From contig CP070276.1 in NCBI GenBank assembly GCA_016916535.1, forward strand, positions 2,480,001 to 2,544,000: a DNA stretch of 64,000 nucleotides. Reading direction: 5' to 3'. Of this stretch, positions 49,130 through 58,554 are shown in pieces. This DNA comes from Dysgonomonadaceae bacterium zrk40 (GTDB taxonomy: Bacteria; Bacteroidota; Bacteroidia; Bacteroidales; Dysgonomonadaceae). The first letter of the stretch is position 1; every line of letters begins with the position of its first letter. The position numbers were made by a program, and so were the translations under genes. The notes beneath the pieces are model-generated. The model saw only the letters and a program-made list of their open reading frames with translations. It was not told where the DNA came from and did no database searches.

Positions 49130-52100
49130 TTAGAATGTGATGTTAAGACCAAAAGTAATCTTCTTCGATTGCGGATAGGTACCGTTGTCGAAACCAGCCC
49201 TTTGGGGAGCAGTGCTGACGGTAGCTGTTTCAGGATCAACACCTGGATAAGAGGTGAAGGTAAAGAAGTCATCCAGTGAAACATATAGTCTCAGCTTGTT
49301 GATCAGTGCTTGTTGGGTAATCTCTACCGGAAGGGTATATCCCAGCTGAAGCTGTTTGATCTTGAAGTAAGAACCGCTAAACATGGAAGCTGACGATCCC
49401 CAGAAATGCCAGTCGGTAGCGACAGCCTGCGGATTGGGCATGGAGGCATTCTTGTTTTCGGGTGTCCAGGCGTTGTCATAATAATATTTCAGTGAGTTAC
49501 GCATGGGGGTATCGGCACGGTACAATACGGTGAAGATATCATTGCCGCCTACTCCTGATCCAAACATGCTCAGGTCAACACCCTTGTATGCCAGGTTGAT
49601 GTTCAGGCCGTAGGTGTAATCAGGTATTGCCTTTCCAAGATAGGTCATGTCACCATCGGATATATTGCCGTCACCGTTGATATCGGTGAGGATGGCTTCA
49701 CCCGTCTCAGGATTTACTCCTTCGTACTGGTAACCTCTGAAATACCAGATAGGATGTCCCACCTCGAAGGCAGTACGGATCGGGTTGTTGGTGCCGTCTA
49801 CACCACCTGTGGCTCCTTCCAGCCGTGCGATGGATGGATCGAGGAAGGTGACTTCGTTGTGCAATGTGGAGAAGTTGGCGCTGACAGAATAGCTGAAATC
49901 CTGACCAATGTTGTCTCTCCAGGATGCCTCCAGTTCGAGACCTCTGTTGAGAACAGAGCCGGCGTTTACAGTCGTTTCGGCAACACCGAGCTCCGGAACC
50001 GGATTGATATTTACAAGCAAATCTTTGGTTTTCTTGTCGTAATAATCCGCTGAGATAGCAAGTCTGTTTCTCAGGAATCTCATTTCAACACCCAGGTCGA
50101 GCTGATCGGAAGTTTCCCATCTGAGGTTGGGATTGGCCAGTCCGGAGGGTTTGGATCCATATGAGGGACCGCTATCTTCTACACCATACTGATACCATGA
50201 GCTGTTATAAGCGATGGTAGTGCTGTATCTGTAATCATTGAGAACGTTGATGTTACCGTTACGACCCCAAGAGGCACGCAGTCTCAGGAAAGAAAAAATA
50301 TCCATGTTGAGGTTCTCGGAAAAGAACTTTTCATTGCTGACGGTCCATCCAGCTGAGAAGGAGGGGAAATATCCCCAGCGATTGTCTGCCGGTAGTTTGG
50401 AGGAGTCGAACGCATCGGCACGGAAGTTGGCCTGAAGGGTGTAGCGATTGTCATAGGTATAGATGAGACGTCCGAAGTAGGACATCTGGGCCGATTTTCC
50501 GGGGAGATTGCCATAGCTTTTCACCGTCTTCTCCTCACCGTCAACCATGTTGCTCTTCACATAATCCATGTAACGGAAGTTGGGCTCATAGCCTGTCAGG
50601 ATATCGGGGCCCTGTGCGCTGGTGCTCACGTTGTCCCAACTGTTTTCGATGTATGACATACCGGCCATGGCGGTGATGGCATGCTGATCGAGGGTGATGT
50701 TGTAGTTGGCAAAATTTTCAAACTGATAGTAAAGCCCGGTATTGGCGTTAGCAGAGATGTTGTAGTCGTCCGACTTTGCCTGGGGAGTTGCATAATAGGG
50801 AGTGTTGAAGCTGTGTGAGTTGCTCTGTGAAACCCTGTAGCCCAAACGGGAGGTGATCACAAGCCCTTTCACCGGTTTAAGGTTCCCGAAGATCATACCC
50901 CGAAGGGTAACACCCTTGTTTTCGGAGTCCACCCGGTCTCTTTGCAACAGCGGGTTACCACTGTCATCGGTGATATACTTGGAGGTGGCATAATAGAGCC
51001 CGTTGTCGGGATCCCTGAGGATAATCTTACCCTCATCGTAAGCCTGCTTCATGGTCGGTGCAAATTGATCCGGACCGGAATAGTATACAGGGGTCAAGGG
51101 GTCAATGGTCAGCACCGAGTTCATCAATGAACCATATTGTGACATATGGGGAACCGATCGGGTAGACCATTTTTCGATGGAGTTGTTGGTGCCCACCTGC
51201 AACCAGCTCTTGATGTTGTAATCGGCGTTGATCTGAGCAGAGAGACGTTTGTACACATCCTTTTCTCCCTTCACGATACCATCGTTGTGGATGTAGTTGA
51301 GAGAGGTGAAATAGTTACCCTGGTTGTTGCCTCCCTGGAAGGTTACCGTATGCTTCTGACTCCAGGAGGGGGCGAATACCGCTTCAAACCAGTTGGTATC
51401 GGTATTGTCATAGTTGTTTGCCTCCAGCTGTGCATCGATGGGCAGGCCTGACATTCTTTTATAATCAATGAAATCATCCGCACCGAATATTTGCGGGTGA
51501 CGTGCAAGGCTTTGGTTGGCATAGCTTACATCATAACTGATGCTGGAAGAGCCGATGGCCGATGCGCCTGACTTGGTGGTTACCAATACCACACCGTTGC
51601 CGGCCTGTGCACCATAGATGGCTGCCGAGGCAGCATCCTTCAAAATCTCGATTGATTCAATCATTGAGGGATCCAGGTACTGGATGTTGTCAACCTGCAA
51701 GCCATCCACAATAAGAAGGGGACCGATATTGCCGGAGTTGGAGGAGTAGCCGCGTACACGTATCGAGGCCCCTTGTCCGGGAGCACCGGAGTTGGTCAGC
51801 ACCTGCACCCCGGAAGCCTTTCCCTGAAGGGCTGCCGCAGCATCTGACGTGACGATGTTCTCAAGAGCATCTGACCTGACCGATGAGATGGCACCCGAGA
51901 TATCGCTCTTACGCATGGTACCGTAACCAACCACCACAATCTCATCAAGGTCTGTAGCCGTTTCGTTCATCACCACATTGATGACTGATTGGTTGCCTAC
52001 CACAACTTCCCATGTATCCATGCCTACAAATGAAAACTGCAGTATGGATTCCGGCCCTTCAACAGCGATATTGTAGATACCATCAATATCAGTGATTACG

Positions 52101-52246
52101 CCGTGTTGGGTTCCTTTTTCCAGGATGGTAACACCCGGAATCGGTTCGCCTTGATTGTCCGTGACAGTGCCTCTCACCTGCAGCTGTGCATATGAGGCAA
52201 TGCTTAGACAAAAGCAAATAAAGAAAAACAGAACTCTTTTTTTCAT
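49130..52246 (-). CDS. SusC-like TonB-dependent transporter (third pair)
   Basis: A 1038-residue outer-membrane transporter: signal peptide (about 1-20), CarboxypepD_reg-like domain (about 22-100, VRGTVTDNQGEPIPGVTILE), TonB box region (DEIVVVGYGTMRKSDISGAI), plug (IRVRGYSSNSGNIGPLLIVDG, ILKDAASAAIYGAQAGNGVV) and beta-barrel ending SKKITFGLNITF. It is the first gene of a three-gene operon with SusD-like and CE1 genes. Upstream it diverges from the GH43-CBM6 gene across a 330-bp spacer. It is too different from the core transporters to be a recent duplicate. The substrate is inferred to be a xylan-derived oligosaccharide. Confidence 0.94.
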   Translation of the reverse strand: MKKRVLFFFICFCLSIASYAQLQVRGTVTDNQGEPIPGVTILEKGTQHGVITDIDGIYNIAVEGPESILQFSFVGMDTWEVVVGNQSVINVVMNETATDLDEIVVVGYGTMRKSDISGAISSVRSDALENIVTSDAAAALQGKASGVQVLTNSGAPGQGASIRVRGYSSNSGNIGPLLIVDGLQVDNIQYLDPSMIESIEILKDAASAAIYGAQAGNGVVLVTTKSGASAIGSSSISYDVSYANQSLARHPQIFGADDFIDYKRMSGLPIDAQLEANNYDNTDTNWFEAVFAPSWSQKHTVTFQGGNNQGNYFTSLNYIHNDGIVKGEKDVYKRLSAQINADYNIKSWLQVGTNNSIEKWSTRSVPHMSQYGSLMNSVLTIDPLTPVYYSGPDQFAPTMKQAYDEGKIILRDPDNGLYYATSKYITDDSGNPLLQRDRVDSENKGVTLRGMIFGNLKPVKGLVITSRLGYRVSQSNSHSFNTPYYATPQAKSDDYNISANANTGLYYQFENFANYNITLDQHAITAMAGMSYIENSWDNVSTSAQGPDILTGYEPNFRYMDYVKSNMVDGEEKTVKSYGNLPGKSAQMSYFGRLIYTYDNRYTLQANFRADAFDSSKLPADNRWGYFPSFSAGWTVSNEKFFSENLNMDIFSFLRLRASWGRNGNINVLNDYRYSTTIAYNSSWYQYGVEDSGPSYGSKPSGLANPNLRWETSDQLDLGVEMRFLRNRLAISADYYDKKTKDLLVNINPVPELGVAETTVNAGSVLNRGLELEASWRDNIGQDFSYSVSANFSTLHNEVTFLDPSIARLEGATGGVDGTNNPIRTAFEVGHPIWYFRGYQYEGVNPETGEAILTDINGDGNISDGDMTYLGKAIPDYTYGLNINLAYKGVDLSMFGSGVGGNDIFTVLYRADTPMRNSLKYYYDNAWTPENKNASMPNPQAVATDWHFWGSSASMFSGSYFKIKQLQLGYTLPVEITQQALINKLRLYVSLDDFFTFTSYPGVDPETATVSTAPQRAGFDNGTYPQSKKITFGLNITF

Positions 52247-52576
52247 AGAAATAGAATTTAAAAAATAAATTAATTTAACAAACGTGGCATTTTTTTCACA
52301 ATATTAGGGGTATGCACAGAGGTAAGGGTTAAATAATCTTTGAGAATGGTGGATTTTTTCGTGAAGAAAAGTTTTGTCCACGTTTAGATATGAATAATCC
52401 TCCCGACAGGCAGTTTCAATGTGCCAGCGTCTGAATAGTTTCCCATGACTCATAACCATATCCACCGTTCATATAGATTCGTCCCCCATGCGAAAGAAAA
52501 GATTGTTTATCTTTGTTCGCACATATTGCAGTGACATCCCGTTGTGAGCCGTATGGGTATTGTTGAATTATTAATC
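52247..52576. promoter_or_regulatory. Divergent promoter region, third SusC pair / GH43-CBM6
   Basis: A 330-bp spacer between divergent genes. Plus strand: TATCTTTG at 52508-52515 is a perfect TAnnTTTG about 60 bp before the GH43 start. Minus strand: TAATATTG at 52299-52306 is a one-mismatch -7 about 53 bp before the SusC start. TTTAGATAT at 52383-52391 equals the core of the motif shared by two xylanase promoters, but the CCAATATT block is absent at the expected distance. Confidence 0.45.
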
Positions 52577-53923
52577 ATGAATCGTATGTATCAAAAAATT
52601 ACCAAAAAGGGAATCATAGTCATTCTCTTCGTCTCTTTTCTCATTTCCCTCAATGCACAGAATCCCATTATCAGGGATCAGTTCACGGCTGATCCAACAG
52701 CCAGGGTTTTTGAAGGAAAAATATATCTTTATCCTTCGCATGATATTCCCAGTCCCATCGAAAGGCTCAAGGAATGGTTTTGCATGGCGGACTATCATGT
52801 CTTCTCTTCCGAGAACCTGACCGAATGGGAGGATCATGGGGTGATTGTCAGTCAGGAGAAGGTGCCCTGGGTAGCAGCTGAATCCTACTCGATGTGGGCC
52901 CCTGATTGTGTTTATCGGGATGGTAAGTATTACTTCTATTTTCCCTCTACCCCCGCAGGTGAAAACAGACGCGGCTTTGCGATAGGTGTCGCCGTTGGCG
53001 ATAAGCCGTACGGTCCTTTTCTACCTGAAGAGAAGCCCATTGAGGGAGTTGGCGGTATAGACCCCTGCGTGCTGATCGACCACGATGGTCAGGCCTACAT
53101 TTACTGGTCCGGACGTGGCATGTCGGTGGCAAAGTTGAAGGATAACATGCTTGAACTGGCGAGTGAGCCGGTACAGATTGAAGGATTGCCGGAGGGTTTC
53201 AAGGAAGGACCGTTTGTATTTGAGCGTGAGGGAATCTATTATTACACCTTTCCCTGGGTGAGGGACAGCACAGAGACTCTGGCCTACGCCACCGGCGACA
53301 ATCCCATGGGACCTTTCACCTTCAGGGGAGTGATCATGGAAGAGTCACCCACAGGCTGTTGGACCAACCACCATTCAATCGTGGAGTATGAGAACCAGTG
53401 GTATCTTTTTTATCATCACAACGATTACTCCCCCGCATTCGATAAGAACCGTTCTGCTCGCATCGATTCACTCTTTTTCAATGCTGACGGCACCATCCAG
53501 AAGGTGACTCCTACCTTGCGGGGTGTTGGCATCACAGCTGCCACCACTCAGATCCATCCGGACCGATACAGTGCCATCAGTGAAAAGGGGGCTTCAACGG
53601 CCTTTCTCAATGAGGAGAATCCATTTGAAGGATGGAAGGTGGGATTGAACGAGGGGGCATGGGTCCGCTATAATCGCGTGGATTTCGGCAAGGGAGACCA
53701 GAAAGAGATAATCATGAGGATATCATCAGCTACAGACAGCAAAGTGCAATTGCATGCGGTAGATTCCGAGAAGCGATTGTTGGCCGAGATCAATGTGCCG
53801 GCAGGAGAGAGCTGGCAGGGGATTGTCGTACCGCTTCAGAATGTTTCCACAGGGATTCATGATTTGGAACTCTCACTCGTTAAGGGCGGGAAGGTTGAAA
53901 TTGACTGGATACGTTTTGAATAG
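52577..53923 (+). CDS. GH43 glycosidase with C-terminal CBM6
   Basis: A 448-residue secreted enzyme. The ATG at 52577 is chosen because a typical signal peptide (ending SLNAQ, about residue 28) follows and a good -7 element lies 60 bp upstream; the frame is open to 52544. The GH43 triad is Asp39 in FTADPTARV, Asp162 in GGIDPCVLIDHDG and Glu210 in FKEGPFVFE. Residues from about 330 form a CBM6-like sandwich (WVRYNRVDFGKGDQ, GIHDLELSLVKGGKVEIDWIRF). GH43-CBM6 proteins of this kind are often arabinofuranosidases or xylosidases on arabinoxylan. It is a monocistronic plus-strand gene ending at a bidirectional hairpin shared with the convergent HTCS gene. Confidence 0.9.
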   Translation: MNRMYQKITKKGIIVILFVSFLISLNAQNPIIRDQFTADPTARVFEGKIYLYPSHDIPSPIERLKEWFCMADYHVFSSENLTEWEDHGVIVSQEKVPWVAAESYSMWAPDCVYRDGKYYFYFPSTPAGENRRGFAIGVAVGDKPYGPFLPEEKPIEGVGGIDPCVLIDHDGQAYIYWSGRGMSVAKLKDNMLELASEPVQIEGLPEGFKEGPFVFEREGIYYYTFPWVRDSTETLAYATGDNPMGPFTFRGVIMEESPTGCWTNHHSIVEYENQWYLFYHHNDYSPAFDKNRSARIDSLFFNADGTIQKVTPTLRGVGITAATTQIHPDRYSAISEKGASTAFLNEENPFEGWKVGLNEGAWVRYNRVDFGKGDQKEIIMRISSATDSKVQLHAVDSEKRLLAEINVPAGESWQGIVVPLQNVSTGIHDLELSLVKGGKVEIDWIRFE

Positions 53924-53946
53924 TTGACGATTCAATTGAATCCTCT

Positions 53947-53970
53947 TCCGGGAGTATAATTACTCCCGGA
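53947..53970. terminator. Bidirectional hairpin between convergent GH43 and HTCS genes
   Basis: A perfect 10-bp stem, TCCGGGAGTA and its complement, closes a TAAT tetraloop. It lies 24 bp after the GH43 stop and 37 bp after the HTCS stop on the other strand. It is GC-rich enough to terminate in both directions although long U-tracts are missing. Confidence 0.7.
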
Positions 53971-54007
53971 TATACTTTTGGCTAAAAGCAATCATTGAAA
54001 CTGACCC

Positions 54008-57000
54008 CTATGATTCCTGACTTATGATGGAACTGGGGGTCATGTTGTATTGTTTCACAAAGCAACGGGTGAAGTATTTGGGATCATTGAAGCCCACACG
54101 ATAAGCAATCTCTGAAACAATGACATTGTTGTTTCTGTTTTTCTCCAGGATTAGTTTGGCTATCTTCAACCTGTACAGCATCAGAAAGCGAACCGGAGGG
54201 ACCCCTGTAATTGAGATGAACTTCTTATAGGTCAAAGTGTAACTCATGTTCAACTGTTCTATCAGTTCTTTGACCCCAAAATTGGAATCGGCAAAATTTT
54301 TCTCTATCAGAACCATCACCTTCTCCATGAACTGTTGATCGGACTGACCCACCTCAAGCACCGAAATGTTCATCTCATCCTCAATAAATTTCTGTTGTCG
54401 TAAATTTCTGTTCTTCATGATGGCTTCAATTTGTGCCAAGAGGATGGAATCTTCGAACGGTTTGGTGATGTATCCGTCGATGCCGTTCTCATAACTCTCA
54501 ATATAAGCCTGTTCACTCGAATTGGCAGTGAGCAGCAGAAAGGGGATATGGCACAGTTCCACGTTCTCTCTGATTTTTCGGCAGAGCCATGCCCCGTCGC
54601 ACACGGGCATCATCAAGTCTGATACAATGAAGTCGGGCAGGATGTTACGCGCCATCTCGTAACCCTTTTCACCATTGTTTGCTTCTGCCACGTTGAATTT
54701 GTCTGAAAGAATCTTTTTGATGTAACTGCGCATATCGGGATTGTCTTCCACCAGTAAAAGGTTGGGTTGATTCCGGTCCAGCGGGATGAATGGTGGAATG
54801 ATATCTTCGGTGGAGGGGGGTAGTTCAGTTTTCATCGGTTGTGTTGTCACTTCCTTGTTACTGATGGATACCGGGAAATAAAACCTGAAAGAGACACCAT
54901 TTTTCAGAGATGATTTCACTGTGATATGGCCCTGAAGCAGTGTAACCAGTTCTTTTACAATGTGCAGTCCGATTCCGGTACTGCTTTGCCCGAATTGAGA
55001 ATAATTCTGTTGGTTGGGTATGCGGTGAAAACGATTGAAAATTTTTTCTGATTCCTCCTTCTCTATCATGCTGCCACTGTTGGTGACGGAGATGTATTGC
55101 AGCAATCTGCCGGTAACAGGTTCAGTGAACTGGCAGGCATGAAGGGTTATCTTACCCTTGTCCGGAGTGTATTTGACAGCATTTGACAAGAGGTTGAACA
55201 AAATTTTATGGATATTTTCCTTGTCAGTGACAACATCACTGTGTGAGAGTCGGTATTTTGTTTCTAGTTGAATTGATCTCTGCTGCATCAGACCTGAAAA
55301 ATCGAAAGCGGTCTGATTGAGCAATTCTACGAGGTTGAAGCCTGTCAAGTTCAGTGTCAGGTTTTTAGTGTCAATTTTATGCAAGTCAATCAACTGATTC
55401 ACCATGGAAAGGAGGTAGCGTGCATTTCTGTTGATCATTTCCAGATTTTCTTTCCCCTCCTGATTGCCTGTATCTCTGATTAATTGCCCCGTAGGACCGA
55501 GGATGAGCGTCAGTGGTGTTTTAAACTCGTGGGCAATGTTGGTGAAATAGGAGATCTTGTCCCTGTTCAGTTGCTCCATTTGCTGGGACATTTCAAAGAT
55601 GGCATTCTTCTGATGGTTGATTTCATCGTTCTGCAACTGTAGCTGTTCATTTTTGTCGATGATTTCGCTTTGTGTTTGTTCCAGCTCCCCGATGGTTCTG
55701 GTCAGTGCAGCGGTGCGGTCTTCTATCTTCTCTTTCAGAAGCTGTTGTATATTCCTCTGACGTTGATTGTACCAATGAAGAATGTACAGCAATGCGGAGA
55801 GAATGAGCAATGCGATGAGCCCATAGAACCAGCTGGTCTGATAAAATGGGGGGTGTACCACAATGGTGAGCTGGGTTCGCTCTGAAGACCAGTTGTTGTC
55901 CTGATTGGTGCACCACGCTTCAAAGGTGTATGTGCCGGCATCCAGGTTGGTATAACGGGCAGTTCGTTTGGAGAGACCCACATTGATATCTTCGTCGAGC
56001 TCCAGGATGCGGTGAAAATAGTATATCTTGTCCTGACCGGTATAATCAAGACTGCTGAAAGAGAGTTCGAACGAATTGTGAGGAGGGTAGAGATGGAGTT
56101 CTTTTGCCCGTGTAATGGATGAGGTGAGGTTTTTGGGATGCTGAAAGGGGATCATCTCGACACCGTCGCAATAGAGACTGGTCAGCGTCACCACTCTTTC
56201 TTTCTTCCTGGGGAGATGAACAAGCGGATTGAAAGAAACCAACCCGTTGGTGGTGCCCAGTATTATCCGATGGTCGGTTGTTTCACAACCTGCTCGTTTG
56301 TAAAACTGTTGAACCTGTAATCCCTCTTTTTCATCGAATTTGATTGCTCTTTTCGTAAAGGCATTTAAAAGGTAAATACCTTTCAGCGTACTGATCCAGA
56401 TGTTTCCATTCAGGTCTTCCATCAGGTTAGAGATGTTTTGGTCCGATAAGCCTGATCTGCCTGCATAGTTGGTGAAGGTGTAGCTTCCTTTTGAACTGCC
56501 TGGGTTCAGTTGGTAGATGCCATTGCCCATGCTGCCCAGGTATATTTCACGGTCTTTTGTCTCCAGGATACAAGTTATTTTTTCTTTTATCATGCTCTCG
56601 GGGTCATCCAGTTTCTGTTTGTAATGGATCGATTCATACCCGTTCCTGTAATCTTTCAGATCGATGATATAAACTCCATTCCCCCCGATCCAAAGGCGTG
56701 ATTGTGAGTCAACAAATACTGTATTCATGCGGTCGGGAATTTCTCCCGACCGTGTGTAGTGTTGAAGGCGATTCATCTGGCCGGTGGCAAAATCCAGTAT
56801 TTGGATGTGACGGCTGCTGCAGATCCAGATGGAGTTCCTCACCGGATCGAGACAGAGGTCCTGGATTTCGTTGGAGAGTAATTGGGAGTTGCTGGTTGTG
56901 AAATGTTCAAACTTGGGGTTTGAGAGATTCTCTTTTAATAGTTTATCGATGCCACCCCCAATCGTTGAGATCCAGTAATTGCCCCTGAAATCCTGAACGA

Positions 57001-58237
57001 TATCTGAGATGTTGTTGTGACACAATGAGGTGGGGTTGTCGGCATGATGTCGGTATATGGTAAAAGAATCATCCCCTTTCAGTTGTATGGCTAGACCACC
57101 ATCCACCACCCCGGCCAAAAGATTACCCTCCTTATCTTCCAGCACAGCGCTGATAATATTTGGTCGTTCGTTTTCTGACCCCTGCAGTGAATGCGTGAAA
57201 TGAATCTTTTTGGGGGTCATGAGATTGATGCCTCCAAACATCGCGCCGACCCAGATTGAGTTATTCTCATCCACATAGAGTTTGTTGATAATGTTATCGT
57301 TCAGAGCCAAACCTTCTGTTCCTTTTGTGTAGTGGACAAATTGCTCATTGCGCTGAAATATATTGACTCCATTTCGTGTTGCAATGATGATTTCTCCTGA
57401 TTCGTTTGTGGCCAGGTCTGTCACATGATTGGATGAGATACTGTTTGGATTATCAGGGTTGTGATGATAGAGGGTCATCTCTGCACTTGGAGTGTTGAAA
57501 CAGAACAAACCTTCACGCGTGCCTATCCATAGGTAATCGCCAATTGAAAAGAGTGTATTGATTGTCATCCTAGAAAACTCGGTGGTTGTAGAAAGCGGAA
57601 TCTGTGCAAATTTTCCCGGGCTATTGATCCTGTATCGGAGCAGCTGGTTAAATCCTCCGGCCCAAATTTCACTTCCATGTCTGACAATTGTCCTGATATC
57701 CACATTTTTTTTCAGGATCTGAATCTCTTCAATCTCCCTTTCCTGATTGAGAATGAGATATGCCAGGCAGTCCCCCTTGCCTATCCAGAGGTTTTGTGAA
57801 TCATCCACAAAGATGGACTGCACCGGTGAGGAGAGAATATCACTGTTTTCACCTTCAAAATTTTTCATGAATGAGATCTCCTCATGTTGGAGGTCGATAC
57901 GCATGATGCCTGCATCTGAGGCTACCCATAGATGCAAAGATTCATCTTCTGCAATGTCATAAATGTAGTTACTTTCAATAAAACGATTTGGAAGGGCCTC
58001 ACCGGCTGAATAGTGTTTAAGCTCATAACCGTCGTAGCGATCAAGCCCGTTGGAGGTGCCAATCCATATAAATCCCAACTGATCCGTATGGATGTCCCGG
58101 ATGAAATTGTCGCACAACCCTTCATTGATGGTGAGATAAGAGTAATTGTATCCGGTGAGATTGTTCTGTGCCGGAAGCAACATAACCGAAGTCAAGTGGA
58201 TTAAAAGAAAAAAAGAAAACAGAAGCCGGTATCTCAT
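54008..58237 (-). CDS. Second hybrid two-component system regulator (HTCS)
   Basis: A 1409-residue sensor-regulator. After the signal peptide there is a Reg_prop propeller domain (about 25-750, FIWIGTSNGLDRYDGYEL, IWVGAMFGGINLMTPKK), a Y_Y_Y domain (about 770-830), a membrane helix (about 836-856) and a coiled-coil linker rich in Q/E (about 858-900). The kinase has His903 in NIAHEFKTPLTLI and ATPase motifs NLLSNAVKYTPDKG and STGIGLHIVKELV. A receiver with Asp1207 in VSDLMMPVCDG and a C-terminal AraC-type domain (EIAYRVGFNDPKYFTRCF) follow. The ATG at 58237 is preferred: a consensus promoter lies 27-57 bp upstream, inside the longer possible frame to 58297. It probably controls the right-hand genes; the ligand is unknown. 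Confidence 0.95.
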   Translation of the reverse strand: MRYRLLFSFFLLIHLTSVMLLPAQNNLTGYNYSYLTINEGLCDNFIRDIHTDQLGFIWIGTSNGLDRYDGYELKHYSAGEALPNRFIESNYIYDIAEDESLHLWVASDAGIMRIDLQHEEISFMKNFEGENSDILSSPVQSIFVDDSQNLWIGKGDCLAYLILNQEREIEEIQILKKNVDIRTIVRHGSEIWAGGFNQLLRYRINSPGKFAQIPLSTTTEFSRMTINTLFSIGDYLWIGTREGLFCFNTPSAEMTLYHHNPDNPNSISSNHVTDLATNESGEIIIATRNGVNIFQRNEQFVHYTKGTEGLALNDNIINKLYVDENNSIWVGAMFGGINLMTPKKIHFTHSLQGSENERPNIISAVLEDKEGNLLAGVVDGGLAIQLKGDDSFTIYRHHADNPTSLCHNNISDIVQDFRGNYWISTIGGGIDKLLKENLSNPKFEHFTTSNSQLLSNEIQDLCLDPVRNSIWICSSRHIQILDFATGQMNRLQHYTRSGEIPDRMNTVFVDSQSRLWIGGNGVYIIDLKDYRNGYESIHYKQKLDDPESMIKEKITCILETKDREIYLGSMGNGIYQLNPGSSKGSYTFTNYAGRSGLSDQNISNLMEDLNGNIWISTLKGIYLLNAFTKRAIKFDEKEGLQVQQFYKRAGCETTDHRIILGTTNGLVSFNPLVHLPRKKERVVTLTSLYCDGVEMIPFQHPKNLTSSITRAKELHLYPPHNSFELSFSSLDYTGQDKIYYFHRILELDEDINVGLSKRTARYTNLDAGTYTFEAWCTNQDNNWSSERTQLTIVVHPPFYQTSWFYGLIALLILSALLYILHWYNQRQRNIQQLLKEKIEDRTAALTRTIGELEQTQSEIIDKNEQLQLQNDEINHQKNAIFEMSQQMEQLNRDKISYFTNIAHEFKTPLTLILGPTGQLIRDTGNQEGKENLEMINRNARYLLSMVNQLIDLHKIDTKNLTLNLTGFNLVELLNQTAFDFSGLMQQRSIQLETKYRLSHSDVVTDKENIHKILFNLLSNAVKYTPDKGKITLHACQFTEPVTGRLLQYISVTNSGSMIEKEESEKIFNRFHRIPNQQNYSQFGQSSTGIGLHIVKELVTLLQGHITVKSSLKNGVSFRFYFPVSISNKEVTTQPMKTELPPSTEDIIPPFIPLDRNQPNLLLVEDNPDMRSYIKKILSDKFNVAEANNGEKGYEMARNILPDFIVSDLMMPVCDGAWLCRKIRENVELCHIPFLLLTANSSEQAYIESYENGIDGYITKPFEDSILLAQIEAIMKNRNLRQQKFIEDEMNISVLEVGQSDQQFMEKVMVLIEKNFADSNFGVKELIEQLNMSYTLTYKKFISITGVPPVRFLMLYRLKIAKLILEKNRNNNVIVSEIAYRVGFNDPKYFTRCFVKQYNMTPSSIISQES

Positions 58238-58263
58238 TTTAGGGTAACGTTGCGAGTGAAGAA

Positions 58264-58294
58264 CAAAAGTATGAATAAACTTATGAACTGCAAA
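58264..58294 (-). promoter_or_regulatory. Consensus Bacteroidota promoter of the second HTCS gene
   Basis: On the minus strand TTTG (58291-58294), a 19-bp spacer and TACTTTTG (58264-58271) match the TTTG / TAnnTTTG pattern at the right distance. It would start RNA about 20 bp before the ATG at 58237, fitting constitutive expression of a sensor. Confidence 0.65.
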
Positions 58295-58457
58295 CATAGA
58301 AAACAGGGTTGATCAAACAGAGGATTATTTTTTCATTGATGGGTACAAAATTTATCGAACCGTTCACATCCTGTCCGTGAGGCTCTTTTTTTTTCAAAGA
58401 TGTTAATTAATCCTCTTAAAAAATTAGTTTGGCCACTACTTTTCAGGAAAAACGGGT

Positions 58458-58465
58458 TATGTTTG
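58458..58465 (+). promoter_or_regulatory. Candidate -7 element for the plus-strand GH43 lipoprotein gene
   Basis: TATGTTTG matches TAnnTTTG about 90 bp before the ATG at 58555. The nearest TTTG upstream (58428-58431) is 26 bp away, too far for the usual spacing. Confidence 0.33.
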
Positions 58466-58554
58466 TGACAGAAAAAGAAAGTGTGATGGATAGAGTGGAT
58501 CGAATATTTTTGTGCAGCCGTAAGTCATACAGCGACAAGTGGAGGTTTGGTAGA

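Larger units (their letters stand above)
58238..58554. other. Divergent spacer between second HTCS and GH43 lipoprotein
   Basis: About 317 bp. It holds the consensus promoter of the HTCS (58264-58294), a TTAATTAA palindrome at 58403-58410, a candidate -7 for the GH43 gene (58458-58465) and a GGAGG at 58541-58545 ten bases before the GH43 ATG. In-frame upstream ATGs exist for the GH43 frame, but the region shows no coding character. Confidence 0.5.
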